Below, in pieces: positions 16,767-25,083 of a DNA stretch of 64,000 bases (positions within the stretch are counted from its first letter, which is position 1; every line of letters begins with the position of its first letter). The DNA is from Methylococcaceae bacterium. Lineage in GTDB: Bacteria > Pseudomonadota > Gammaproteobacteria > Methylococcales > Methylomonadaceae. The stretch is from NCBI GenBank assembly GCA_021647145.1, contig JAKIVF010000001.1, forward strand, positions 1 to 64,000, in the 5' to 3' direction. The notes under the pieces are model-generated. The model was not told where the DNA came from. It saw only the letters and a program-made list of their open reading frames with translations, and searched no databases. The position numbers were made by a program, and so were the translations under genes.

Positions 16767-16925
16767 ATGAGCGATTTATATAAAGATATTTTAACTGGAG
16801 CAATGTTTGTATTTGGTTTATTTGGTTTTATTTCAGGTGAGTTCATCATCTCGTCTACTTTATTTGCTACTGCTGCAATAGCTAGCAATATTAATATAAA
16901 TAGAAAGATGGCGAAGGATGTGTGA
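16767..16925 (+). CDS. Small membrane protein of 52 residues, function unknown
   Basis: ATG at 16767 with AGGG 8 bases upstream. The protein reads MSDLYKDILTGAMFVFGLFG…, continues with two hydrophobic stretches separated by SGEF, and ends NINRKMAKDV. The polar, charged ends and hydrophobic middle suggest a one- or two-helix membrane peptide. No family is recognised. The complementary strand also has an open frame, but with a lysine- and asparagine-rich translation that looks like a shadow. Confidence 0.45.
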   Translation: MSDLYKDILTGAMFVFGLFGFISGEFIISSTLFATAAIASNININRKMAKDV

Positions 16926-16974
16926 TTGTCATGAATATGACTAGTAGATATTTTTCGAAGGTTACATGATAAAT

Positions 16975-16995
16975 TCTAAGGCATTTTGCCTTAGA
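16975..16995. terminator. 9-bp stem-loop between convergent genes
   Basis: tctaaggca (16975-16983) and tgccttaga (16987-16995) form a perfect 9-bp stem with a 3-base loop. It lies between the small ORF ending at 16925 (+) and gpsA ending at 17076 (-). No T-run follows, so termination is only likely, not certain. Confidence 0.45.
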
Positions 16996-17075
16996 GCTCT
17001 ATCATCTTAATAATAAATAATATTATAGGTGATGATTGAGTCCTGTCTAAGATGTTTTTTTAAAAGCCATGGAAA

Positions 17076-18074
17076 TTAAATTTCTGCTTTTTGATCGCGG
17101 TCTAAGAGGTTTTGAACGGCAGTGCGAGGGTTTAGATTTTCATATAAAACTTTATAGGTTTGTTCAGTAATAGGCATGTCAATTCTATGTTTTAAAGACA
17201 GTAAATAAGTTTCCCGAGCAGCTGATAGCCCTTCAATTTCTTGCCCTATTGTTTCAATCGTATTTTCCTTGTTTTCCCCTTTTCCTAAAGCTAATCCGAA
17301 CCTACGGTTTCTCGACTGATTGTCTGTACAGGTTAAAATTAGATCGCCTAATCCTGCAAGTCCCATAAATGTATTGGGTTGCCCCCCTAGTTTGATGCCG
17401 AGACGAATGATTTCCTGGAGTCCTCGAGTGATAAGAGCGGCTCTAGTATTTGCACCAAACCCAAGTCCATCAGCAATTCCAGCAGCGATAGCAAGTACAT
17501 TTTTAATCGCGCCTCCTACTTGAACTCCAATGATGTCCTGGCTTGTATAAGTTCTAAAACACTGGTTATGTAGTAGATTGGCTAGTTGGCGAGAAAAATC
17601 AGGTGTTTTTGAGGCTATTGTAATGGCAGTAGGTAATCCCCTGGCAACTTCTTCTGCAAAAGTAGGTCCAGATAAAATCGCAGTATGAATTTGTTTAGAA
17701 AGCTCTTGCTCTATGACTTGGCTTAAGAGTAAGCCATCATCAGTGTTAAATCCTTTTGTGGCCCAAGCAATTTTTGTTTTATGGTTTAAGAAAGGCTTTA
17801 GCTTTATTAGTGTACTTTTAAATGCATGGCTAGGAATTGAAAGCAGAATAATGTTGCTAAAATTAACAGCTGTTTCTAAATTGTCGGTTACGGATAGTGT
17901 TGTTGGAAAAGAGAGGCCTGGTAAATAATGATTGTTTTTTTTGTCTTTAGATAAGCAGGCAATATGGGAAGGGCTATGGCCCCATAACATAGTTTGGCAG
18001 CCATTTCTGGCTGCTTGAATTGCAAGAGCTGTTCCCCATGAGCCAGCACCAAGGATGCTGATAGTGGATGGCAT
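17076..18074 (-). CDS. gpsA: Glycerol-3-phosphate dehydrogenase [NAD(P)+]
   Basis: Reduces dihydroxyacetone phosphate to sn-glycerol 3-phosphate for phospholipid synthesis. 332 residues (E. coli 339). N-terminal Rossmann loop GAGSWGTALAIQAARNG at 9-25; SGPTFAEEVARGLPTA; catalytic Lys in GGAIKNVLAIAAGIADGLGFGANTRA, split by the substrate-binding Asp/Asn residues; and GLAGLGDLILTCT. It begins 5 bases after secB on the same strand; the secB-gpsA pair is conserved in enterobacteria. Confidence 0.96.
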   Translation of the reverse strand: MPSTISILGAGSWGTALAIQAARNGCQTMLWGHSPSHIACLSKDKKNNHYLPGLSFPTTLSVTDNLETAVNFSNIILLSIPSHAFKSTLIKLKPFLNHKTKIAWATKGFNTDDGLLLSQVIEQELSKQIHTAILSGPTFAEEVARGLPTAITIASKTPDFSRQLANLLHNQCFRTYTSQDIIGVQVGGAIKNVLAIAAGIADGLGFGANTRAALITRGLQEIIRLGIKLGGQPNTFMGLAGLGDLILTCTDNQSRNRRFGLALGKGENKENTIETIGQEIEGLSAARETYLLSLKHRIDMPITEQTYKVLYENLNPRTAVQNLLDRDQKAEI

Positions 18075-18079
18075 CGAGG

Positions 18080-18538
18080 TTAATTAACAGTGTTAGAGCC
18101 TGGCGTTTGTTGTAAATGCTGAGAATATAAAGCATCAAAATTAACTGGTGCTAGAAGTAATTGTGGAAATCCTCCCTTTGCAACAAGGTCGGATACAACT
18201 TCTCTAGCATAAGGAAATAGGATGTTGGGGCAAAAACTACCTAGCATTGGACCCATTTCTTGTTCTGAAAAATTTGAAAGAGAAAATATTCCTGACTGAG
18301 TCACTTCAACTAGATAAGCAGTTGTGTCCGCACACTTTACCGTAACGGTTACTGATAAGGATACTTCAAATAATTTATTTTCTAAAGTCTCAACGTTAGT
18401 ACCTAGGTTGAAATCTACAGTAGGTTCCCATTTTTCTGTATATATTTTTGGAGAGCTCGGAGATTCAAAAGAGATGTCTTTGGTGTAAATTTTTTGAATA
18501 GCGAATTGTTTTTCTTCAGTTGCGTTTTCTTCGGCCAT
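18080..18538 (-). CDS. secB: Protein-export chaperone SecB
   Basis: Tetrameric cytosolic chaperone that holds precursor proteins unfolded and hands them to SecA. 152 residues (E. coli 155). The core FAIQKIYTKDISFESPSSP, SVTVTVKCADTTAYLVEVTQSGIF, and LGSFCPNILFPYAREVVSDLVAKGGFPQLLLAPVNFDALY blocks (latter two overlapping family signatures) are complete. In E. coli grxC sits between the rhodanese gene and secB; here that space (18539-18675) is 137 bases with no gene. Confidence 0.96.
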   Translation of the reverse strand: MAEENATEEKQFAIQKIYTKDISFESPSSPKIYTEKWEPTVDFNLGTNVETLENKLFEVSLSVTVTVKCADTTAYLVEVTQSGIFSLSNFSEQEMGPMLGSFCPNILFPYAREVVSDLVAKGGFPQLLLAPVNFDALYSQHLQQTPGSNTVN

Positions 18539-18675
18539 AATTTTCTATGATTGATAAGGTGTTAGGGTTGGAGTTTATAGCAATCTATTAAGAATAAAGA
18601 TTAAAGTAGGGCTTGGTATATTGGAACCTTAATATGAATTAAATTATTGCTGTCTTTGTGAAAAACTTAGTTTAA

Positions 18676-19116
18676 TTAATCTTTGTTTTTACTGGTATTT
18701 TTTATCGGTAACTTGCTGTCTTCCCAAGACTGCATGCCTCCAGTAATATTATAAACATTTTCAAAGTTTTCTTTTGTTAATGTTTTACAGGCGGCAATTG
18801 AGCGTGTCCCTGTTTGACAAACAATAATAACAGTTTGTTTTTTGTACTGCTCTATTTTGTTAACTGTTTCTGAAAATTTGTTGAGCGGTAAATTAAGTGA
18901 ATTTTCAATATGCCCTTTTATATATTCATGTGGGTCACGTACATCAACAATAATAGAATCAGTATTATTCATTTTTGCCACAGCAAGCATTGGCGATAGA
19001 CCTTCAAATTTATTGAAGCTACTTTCTATTAATTCTTGAAGTAATAAATAAAGAACAACAATAAGTGCTAAAGAAAGCAAGTAGTGGTTGGAAATAAATT
19101 CTATATATTGATCCAT
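18676..19116 (-). CDS. Membrane-anchored rhodanese-like protein (YibN type)
   Basis: 146 residues. One N-terminal membrane helix (about 11-28, HYLLSLALIVVLYLLLQEL) is followed by a single rhodanese domain (about 42-135). The active-site loop IVCQTGTRSI has Cys100 as the persulfide-carrying residue. DVRDPHEYIKGHIENSLNLPL is the classic substrate-side motif. It probably works as a membrane-facing sulfurtransferase. The gene order rhodanese, secB, gpsA matches E. coli yibN-grxC-secB-gpsA with grxC missing. Confidence 0.9.
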   Translation of the reverse strand: MDQYIEFISNHYLLSLALIVVLYLLLQELIESSFNKFEGLSPMLAVAKMNNTDSIIVDVRDPHEYIKGHIENSLNLPLNKFSETVNKIEQYKKQTVIIVCQTGTRSIAACKTLTKENFENVYNITGGMQSWEDSKLPIKNTSKNKD

Positions 19117-19362
19117 TAGTTAAGTTTCTATAGAGAGTTAAATTATACTGAGTAAGACGGGTGGCTTCTAAATTGCGTGATTTTATAACATCTGAAAGAA
19201 ATTTGCACAAAGTATCTTATTTTTGTAAAGTTTATTTGCTTATGTTTTTCAGTTATTTTAATATTTTTAAGCAATAAAAAATACTTTAACTCTATGAATT
19301 AAAAACGTTTACTTGATTAGAAAAGTTGTATTATTATTTAGATAGCGGGGGGGAATATCTAA

Positions 19363-19677
19363 TTAACAATTTGTGCAAAAAACTTCTCTCATCATGCGTA
19401 TAAGTTGTAGCATGCGATCATCGTCGATAAAATAATAAACTCGATTAGCTTCTTTTTTATGCCCGAGAATATCTTTTTCTCTTAAAATAGCTAAGTGTTG
19501 AGATATATTGCTTTGGCTAGTGCCAACTTGTTCAACGATATCTTGTACGCTGATGGACTCAGTGCCTAGTACGCATAGTATTTTTAAGCGCAAAGGATGT
19601 GACATTGCTTTTAAGCAACGCGCAGCGCGATTGATGTCTGCATCATTATAGTGTTCCATCTCACTGCTGTTTGCCAT
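19363..19677 (-). CDS. ArsR/SmtB family transcriptional repressor
   Basis: 104 residues from the ATG at 19677; the frame is open upstream to an ATG at 19740, which would add 21 residues. The winged helix is clear: CLKAMSHPLRLKILCVLG, then SVQDIVEQVGTSQSNISQHLAILREKDIL and the wing KKEANRVYYFI. Cysteines are in the second helix and in a C-terminal FCTNC pair at the last five residues. ArsR proteins release DNA on binding metals, sulfide/persulfide or other thiol-active signals; with two C-terminal cysteines a thiol or metal sensor is plausible. It is divergent from gpmI and downstream of the rhodanese gene, which could be a target; that is inference. Confidence 0.88.
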   Translation of the reverse strand: MANSSEMEHYNDADINRAARCLKAMSHPLRLKILCVLGTESISVQDIVEQVGTSQSNISQHLAILREKDILGHKKEANRVYYFIDDDRMLQLIRMMREVFCTNC

Positions 19678-19882
19678 TTGTATTAAACCTTTTTGATTGA
19701 AGTTTAGTAATGATCGAATAATCCAGTTTAGAGTATTCATTGATTCTAATATACCATAAATTATAAAAATAGTAGAGTAATTGTCAAAATTCAGCCCTTT
19801 ATGTGTGAGACAATTGCTAAATTTTTATCAGAAGACTATTTATAAATTATTATTTATTGATAGATAATGGAGAGTATCAGTT

Positions 19883-21418
19883 ATGTTGAGTCGACCAAAA
19901 CCATTGGTTTTATTAATATTGGATGGGTTCGGGTATAGTGAAGACAAGAGTAATAATGCAATTTATATGGCAAAAACACCATGCTGGGATCATTTACAAA
20001 AAAATAACCCTACAACTTTGCTGGATTGTGCAGGAGATTCTGTTGGATTGCCTGATGGTCAAATGGGTAACTCAGAAGTTGGTCATTTACATATAGGTAG
20101 TGGTCGGTTAATTCGTCAAGAATTATCTAAAGTTAGTGAAGCAATTAATAAGGGTAGCTTTTTCTCTAATGAAGCGTTATGTAAGGCAGTAGATACTGCT
20201 ATAGAAAAAAATAAAGCATTGCATATTATGGGGTTGCTTTCAGCCGGAGGTGTTCATAGTCATGAATTACACATTGCTGCGATGATTGAGCTTGCTGTTA
20301 AACGTGGTTTAAAAAGGGTTTATTTGCATGCCTTTTTAGATGGGCGAGATGTGCCACCTAAAAGCGCAATGGAATCAATTAAATTAATGGAGGCAAAGTT
20401 TGCAGAGCTGGGTGCGGGGCAAATTGCTTCTATTACAGGCCGGTTTTATGCTATGGATAGAGATAGTCGCTGGGAGAGAGTACAGAGTGCTCATCAATTA
20501 ATTGCTAAAGGCGAAGCTGAGCATCATGTTAATTCTGCTGAACAAGGGTTAGAAGAATCTTATGCTAGAGATGAGACAGACGAGTTTGTTTTGCCAACAA
20601 GTGTACTAAATGAAAATGGGCAAGTCATTGTTTTAGATCCAGAAGACTCAGTAGTTTTTATGAATTTTAGGGCTGACAGAGCAAGAGAGATTTCTCGGGC
20701 ATTAACAGAAGTTGATTTTAATGAATTTGAGCGTGGTTGCGAACCTCACCGGGGCTGCTATGTTACGTTGACTCAATACCATCAAGATTTTGATTATCAA
20801 GTTGCATTTCCTCCTGTTGATGTAAAAAATGGTTTAGGTGAGGTGTTAGCAGACTCAGGATTGAAACAACTTCGTTTGGCTGAAACAGAAAAATATGCCC
20901 ATGTGACCTTCTTTTTTAATGGTGGTAGAGATGAGCCTTTTGAAAATGAAGATCGAATTCTAGTTCCTTCACCAAAAGTCAAAACCTATGATATGCAGCC
21001 TGAAATGAGTGCTGCTGAAGTAACGGATCATATGGTAGAGGCGATTAAAGGCGGAAAATATGATGTGATTATTTGTAACTATGCTAATTGCGATATGGTT
21101 GGTCATACTGGTGTTTTTGAGGCTGCGATAGTTGCTGTAGAAACAATTGATCAATCATTGCGGAAGATAGTTGAAGCGCTAGAGAGTGTTAGTGGGCAAC
21201 TGTTAATCACAGCAGATCATGGTAATATTGAGAAAATGGTTGGTGAAGGGACTGGTCAGCCACACACTGCACATACAACGAACCTTGTGCCTTTAGTCTA
21301 TGTTGGTGGCGAAAAGCCATTATCTGAAGGTGGTTGTTTGTCTGATTTGGCACCCACTATGCTTAATATTTTGGGCGTTACTCAACCAGCAGAAATGACG
21401 GGACGATCTCTAATTTAG
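19883..21418 (+). CDS. gpmI: 2,3-bisphosphoglycerate-independent phosphoglycerate mutase
   Basis: Interconverts 3- and 2-phosphoglycerate with two Mn2+ and a phosphoserine intermediate. 511 residues (E. coli 514). LLILDGFGYSE at 10-20 carries the first metal-binding Asp, Ser64 in GQMGNSEVGHLHIGSGR is the phosphorylated residue, DGRDVPPKSA, TADHGNIE and QPHTAHTTNLVPL complete the alkaline-phosphatase-like metal centre. It leads the conserved gpmI-envC-ctpA order. Confidence 0.97.
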   Translation: MLSRPKPLVLLILDGFGYSEDKSNNAIYMAKTPCWDHLQKNNPTTLLDCAGDSVGLPDGQMGNSEVGHLHIGSGRLIRQELSKVSEAINKGSFFSNEALCKAVDTAIEKNKALHIMGLLSAGGVHSHELHIAAMIELAVKRGLKRVYLHAFLDGRDVPPKSAMESIKLMEAKFAELGAGQIASITGRFYAMDRDSRWERVQSAHQLIAKGEAEHHVNSAEQGLEESYARDETDEFVLPTSVLNENGQVIVLDPEDSVVFMNFRADRAREISRALTEVDFNEFERGCEPHRGCYVTLTQYHQDFDYQVAFPPVDVKNGLGEVLADSGLKQLRLAETEKYAHVTFFFNGGRDEPFENEDRILVPSPKVKTYDMQPEMSAAEVTDHMVEAIKGGKYDVIICNYANCDMVGHTGVFEAAIVAVETIDQSLRKIVEALESVSGQLLITADHGNIEKMVGEGTGQPHTAHTTNLVPLVYVGGEKPLSEGGCLSDLAPTMLNILGVTQPAEMTGRSLI

Positions 21419-21529
21419 TCGTTGATGCATTTCCATTGTGTAGCTAAAGATTTTCTATCAATAAATGTTTAATTTATTGATAGAAAGCTATACTTTGAAG
21501 ATGATAGGTTTGAATCATTAAACTTTGAT

Positions 21530-22684
21530 ATGAAATTAAGATATTTTTTGTTCTTTATTTTTTTTGCTGGTTGTTCATTTTCTTCCTTAGCTTTGGCAGA
21601 AAATGTAGAAAGTAAAACTAAAGAGTTAACCGTTTTACAAAAAATGATTAAGAAGATAAATCAGAAGATAAAGGGGTTAAAAACAAAAAAAAATAGTTTA
21701 TTAGTTGAATTAAAAAAATTAGATGTTCAGTATGGGGAAATTAGTGTTGAGCTAAAGGATCTGGAAGAGAATAATAGGCAACTGAAAGAAAAGCTAGAAC
21801 ATAACCGGCAGCTGAAGAAAAATAAACAGCAAGAAATAGATTCTCAAAAACAAGGTTTAGAAAGCTTGGTAAAAATTGCTTATGGAATGGGGCGGCATGA
21901 AAAAATAAAGTTATTGTTAAGCCAAGAGGATCCTTCTGTGTCAGGAAGGATGATGGTCTATCATGATTATTTGAATAAAGCGCGATTAAAAAAAATTACA
22001 ATTATTAAGCAAGGATTGCAACAACTACGTGATTTAGAGTTGGAAAATATTAGAGAAGCTGAAGCTTTACAAGTTAAATTAAAACAAGTAAAAAAGAAAA
22101 AGTCTGTTTTATTGGAAACTAAATCTAAACGAGAGGTCTTAATTGCTAAAATTAACAAGCGTTTTTCTAGGAAAAAACAGAAGTTAAGTCAATATAAAGC
22201 AAGCGAAAAAAAATTAAAGGGGATCATTTCATCCTTACAAAACAGCACTAATGATTTTTCCTACGAGAAAGGAAGTTCTAAGCGATTTAGCTTATTAAAA
22301 GGAAAACTGCCCTGGCCCCTTCAAGGAAAGATCAAAAAGAAATTTGGTGCACAACGTTCTGATACGCGCTGGGATGGCGTGTTAATTTCTGCAAAGGAGA
22401 GTGCGGAAATTCGAGTTGTGGCAAAAGGGCAGGTTGTTTTTGCTGATTGGTTGCGTGGATATGGATTATTAACTATTATTGATCATGGTGGTGGTTATAT
22501 GACGCTTTATGCTTTTAGTCAAAGCTTATATAAAAAAGTAGGAGAACGGGTTAAAGCAGGTGATGTTATTGCTGTGGCAGGTCAAAGTGGAGGGCGATCA
22601 GAGATAGGGTTATATTTTGGTATAAGGAAAAAAGGTAAGCCTGTTGATCCAGTAAAATGGTGTCAAAGAAATCGACATAAATAG
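21530..22684 (+). CDS. envC: Murein hydrolase activator EnvC
   Basis: Periplasmic protein, 384 residues. Signal peptide about 1-24, then long coiled coil (about 25-240, Lys/Glu/Leu/Gln-rich) and a C-terminal LytM/M23 domain (about 270-380). The LytM domain reads GQVVFADWLRGYGLLTIIDHG and GQSGGRSEIGLYFGIRKKGKPVDPVKW. The zinc ligands of active M23 peptidases are not kept (ALYA-like YAFSQ instead of HLS), as in E. coli EnvC, which activates amidases AmiA/B via FtsEX during septal splitting rather than cutting peptidoglycan. Follows gpmI by 111 bases. Confidence 0.92.
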   Translation: MKLRYFLFFIFFAGCSFSSLALAENVESKTKELTVLQKMIKKINQKIKGLKTKKNSLLVELKKLDVQYGEISVELKDLEENNRQLKEKLEHNRQLKKNKQQEIDSQKQGLESLVKIAYGMGRHEKIKLLLSQEDPSVSGRMMVYHDYLNKARLKKITIIKQGLQQLRDLELENIREAEALQVKLKQVKKKKSVLLETKSKREVLIAKINKRFSRKKQKLSQYKASEKKLKGIISSLQNSTNDFSYEKGSSKRFSLLKGKLPWPLQGKIKKKFGAQRSDTRWDGVLISAKESAEIRVVAKGQVVFADWLRGYGLLTIIDHGGGYMTLYAFSQSLYKKVGERVKAGDVIAVAGQSGGRSEIGLYFGIRKKGKPVDPVKWCQRNRHK

Positions 22685-22806
22685 GAAAGATGAGAAGCGT
22701 TAGAGATGTGTTAGAATATGAGCCTTTTTTCGAATGTAAGTTTGAATTTAGATTTTAATATAAATTATTTAGTTAAAAATACAAGTATTTTGGAGTGTTA
22801 AAGCAC

Positions 22807-24135
22807 ATGCTTAAAAAGAAGAATAGTGTCATTTTGTTTCTGGGTGTCATATTAGGCGTTCTACTGAGTGTTGGGAGTTCTGTTTTTGCCGAGCGTGATA
22901 AAAGCGTGATTGAACCCATGAAGCAGCAAGAGGTGACTTTACCTTATGATGAGTTGCGCGTATTTACTGAAGTGTTTGGTAGAATTAAAAGGGATTACGT
23001 TGAACCAGTTTCAGATAAAAAATTATTAGAAGATGCAATTAAAGGGATGTTATCAGGTCTGGATCCACATTCTTCTTATTTAGACACTGAACAATATAAA
23101 GACTTGAAAGAAGGAACTACAGGGCGATTTGGAGGGTTAGGAATTGAAGTCACAATGGAGGATGGTTTTGTTAAGGTTGTGTCGCCAATAGATGATACGC
23201 CAGCAGAGAGAGCCGGTATTAAAGCTGGTGATCTGGTTGTCAGACTTGATGAAAAGCCTGTTAAGGGAATGACCTTAGCAGAAGCGGTAAAAATAATGCG
23301 AGGAGAGCCGGGGAGTGATATTTTGCTTACGGTTGTTAGGGAAGGGGAAGAGGCTCCTCTTAAAATAATGATTACTCGGGCAATTATTAAAGTTAAGAGT
23401 GTTAAGAGCAAAATTCTTGAGAAGAATTTTGGCTATATACGGATTAGTAGTTTCCAATCATCAACAGGACAAGGTGTTTTTAAAGCTGTTGCTGAATTGA
23501 AAAAAGAAAATAAAGGTAGTTTAAAAGGTGTTGTTTTAGATTTACGAAATAATCCAGGAGGCGTTTTAAATGCGGCCGTAGAAGTAAGTGATGCTTTTTT
23601 AGAAAAGGGTCTAATTGTTTATACTGAAGGAAGAATTAAAAATTCTGAAATGCGCTTTAACGCAGCACCAGGAGATGTAATCGACGGAGTACCGCTTATT
23701 GTTCTGATTAATGCAGGGTCTGCGTCAGCATCAGAAATTGTTGCGGGTGCTCTGCAAGATCATAAGCGAGCCATTATTATGGGAGAGAAATCTTTTGGGA
23801 AGGGATCGGTACAAACAATTTTACCTACAAGTGGGAGTGCAGCTGTTAAGTTAACGACTGCTCGATACTATACTCCATCAGGAAGATCTATCCAGGCGGA
23901 GGGGATTTCGCCTGATGTTGCTCTTGCTAGGGTAAAGTTAGAATCATTAAAAGCTTCAGAGTTTAAACCTGTAAAGGAAGCTGATCTATCTCATCATTTA
24001 GAAAATGGAAAAGCGAAAAAAGAGAATAAAGAAAAAGGAGGGAAAGATAAAGATGGGGATTCAGAATTAGATACGCGTGATTATGCTTTACATGAAGCAT
24101 TAAATTTATTGAAAGGGCTGAGTATCATAAAATAA
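22807..24135 (+). CDS. ctpA: Carboxy-terminal processing protease (S41), CtpA type
   Basis: 442 residues from ATG 22807; GTG at 22795 is possible but overlaps the GGAG ribosome binding site. Signal sequence or anchor (about 8-28), N-terminal helical region with GMLSGLDPHSSYLD, PDZ domain (about 90-175, GGLGIEVTMEDG … AGIKAGDLVVRLDE), and the S41 core with catalytic Ser in INAGSASASEIVAGAL and Lys in GEKSFGKGSVQT. The C-terminus ends in a Lys/Asp-rich tail (EKGGKDKDGDSE). Periplasmic protease cutting cell-wall hydrolases and other proteins near their C-termini. The yibQ gene that often follows is absent. Confidence 0.93.
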   Translation: MLKKKNSVILFLGVILGVLLSVGSSVFAERDKSVIEPMKQQEVTLPYDELRVFTEVFGRIKRDYVEPVSDKKLLEDAIKGMLSGLDPHSSYLDTEQYKDLKEGTTGRFGGLGIEVTMEDGFVKVVSPIDDTPAERAGIKAGDLVVRLDEKPVKGMTLAEAVKIMRGEPGSDILLTVVREGEEAPLKIMITRAIIKVKSVKSKILEKNFGYIRISSFQSSTGQGVFKAVAELKKENKGSLKGVVLDLRNNPGGVLNAAVEVSDAFLEKGLIVYTEGRIKNSEMRFNAAPGDVIDGVPLIVLINAGSASASEIVAGALQDHKRAIIMGEKSFGKGSVQTILPTSGSAAVKLTTARYYTPSGRSIQAEGISPDVALARVKLESLKASEFKPVKEADLSHHLENGKAKKENKEKGGKDKDGDSELDTRDYALHEALNLLKGLSIIK

Positions 24136-24224
24136 ATAAGTTTTTAAAAGAATTTTATTATGGGGTAACAGGCTATTTAAGGATGGCTTGTTGACTTCCG
24201 CATCCAAGAAAAGGCTAGGAAATA

Positions 24225-24491
24225 ATGGAAAAAAAAGATAATACACCTCTTTGGGTTTTTTTAGCATTCTCGAGTATTAATACTCGAAAAGGGGCTTTAA
24301 TCCTTATTTGGAGTTGTATCATATTTAGCTTGTATTGCATTCCTTGGAGTTTGTTTTTTTCAGATCAGGAGTGGGTGGCTAGAATATTTCTCATTGATGA
24401 CTGGAGCTGGTTGGCAATGATGATTCCTATAGTTATTTGGTATTGGCTGAGTCTGAGATGGGTAGATAAAAATACTGCTTGGGATGACTGA
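24225..24491 (+). CDS. Small tryptophan-rich membrane protein, function unknown
   Basis: 88 residues, rich in Trp and Ile, with two membrane helices (about 22-44 and 56-78) and a short acidic C-terminal tail (NTAWDD). MEKKDNTPLWVFLAFSS precedes the first helix. The ATG follows AAGGC-AGGAAAT about 5 bases upstream. No named family is recognised. It sits 89 bases downstream of ctpA in the same direction and faces the sulfite reductase operon. Confidence 0.65.
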   Translation: MEKKDNTPLWVFLAFSSINTRKGALILIWSCIIFSLYCIPWSLFFSDQEWVARIFLIDDWSWLAMMIPIVIWYWLSLRWVDKNTAWDD

Positions 24492-24508
24492 TATTGTTGT
24501 TTTAGAAG

Positions 24509-24542
24509 AAAAAAAGGATAAAGAATGCTCCTCTTTATCCTT
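24509..24542 (-). terminator. Intrinsic terminator of the sulfite reductase operon (possibly bidirectional)
   Basis: aaggataaaga (24514-24524) pairs with tctttatcctt (24532-24542), an 11-bp stem with a 7-base loop. On the minus strand the stem is followed by a run of T residues (complement of A 24509-24515), matching a rho-independent terminator for the genes at 24624-26727. It could also serve the membrane protein gene ending at 24491. Confidence 0.75.
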
Positions 24543-24623
24543 AGTTTGTATGTTTATAAACTCTGCTTTTCCTGTTTTTTATAATTAGCCTGTCCAATAA
24601 GCGGATTTTTAATAGATATTTTT

Positions 24624-25076
24624 TTAATTGGATGATGCTTGATATTGAACAGTAAAGTCATTCATGGTTGAAAGTGCTGTATCTAGTAGTTCTGGGCTCT
24701 CTAGTTGGAAGGCGTTGACGCCAACACGAACTAAATAAAAAACTTGATCTGGCATATAGTTACCTATAGCTCGTATCTCACTATTAAAGCCGTATCGGCT
24801 TCGTAATAGTTTTGCATGTGAAAATGATCTTCCGTCAGTGAATGCCGGAAATTCAAGTGCTACTAATGATATTTGTTCTAAATCATCGGCAATATCCTCA
24901 ACTTTGTCTGATGGAGATAGTCTAATGCCGGTATTCTCCTTTCGGGCAAGAAGCTTTATTTTTTCTTTTTTCCATCTAGATAAAGATACAGTTATATTGC
25001 CTTTAGGTATTTTGTCGTCATCTGCAATATGGGTCCAGTTGTCCTCTATAATTTTTTTATCTTTAATAATTTTCAT
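24624..25076 (-). CDS. DUF934 family protein, sulfite reductase partner
   Basis: 150 residues from the ATG at 25076; the frame runs back to 25118 inside the reductase gene. The family (also called YvgN-unrelated 'oxidoreductase' DUF934) is almost always next to cysI or cysH in beta- and gammaproteobacteria. Visible landmarks are GNITVSLSRW, VALEFPAFTDGRSFSHAKLLRSRYGF, and GNYMPDQVFYLVRVGVNAFQL. No known catalytic residue set. It starts 7 bases after the reductase stop, so it is co-transcribed. A role in assembly or electron supply to the reductase is inference from context. Confidence 0.88.
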   Translation of the reverse strand: MKIIKDKKIIEDNWTHIADDDKIPKGNITVSLSRWKKEKIKLLARKENTGIRLSPSDKVEDIADDLEQISLVALEFPAFTDGRSFSHAKLLRSRYGFNSEIRAIGNYMPDQVFYLVRVGVNAFQLESPELLDTALSTMNDFTVQYQASSN

Positions 25077-25083
25077 AAATTTT

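Noticed and set aside
16697..16888. Minus-strand frame opposite the small membrane peptide
   Set aside because: Lys/Asn/Ser-rich translation without a ribosome site, fully overlapping the more protein-like plus-strand frame.
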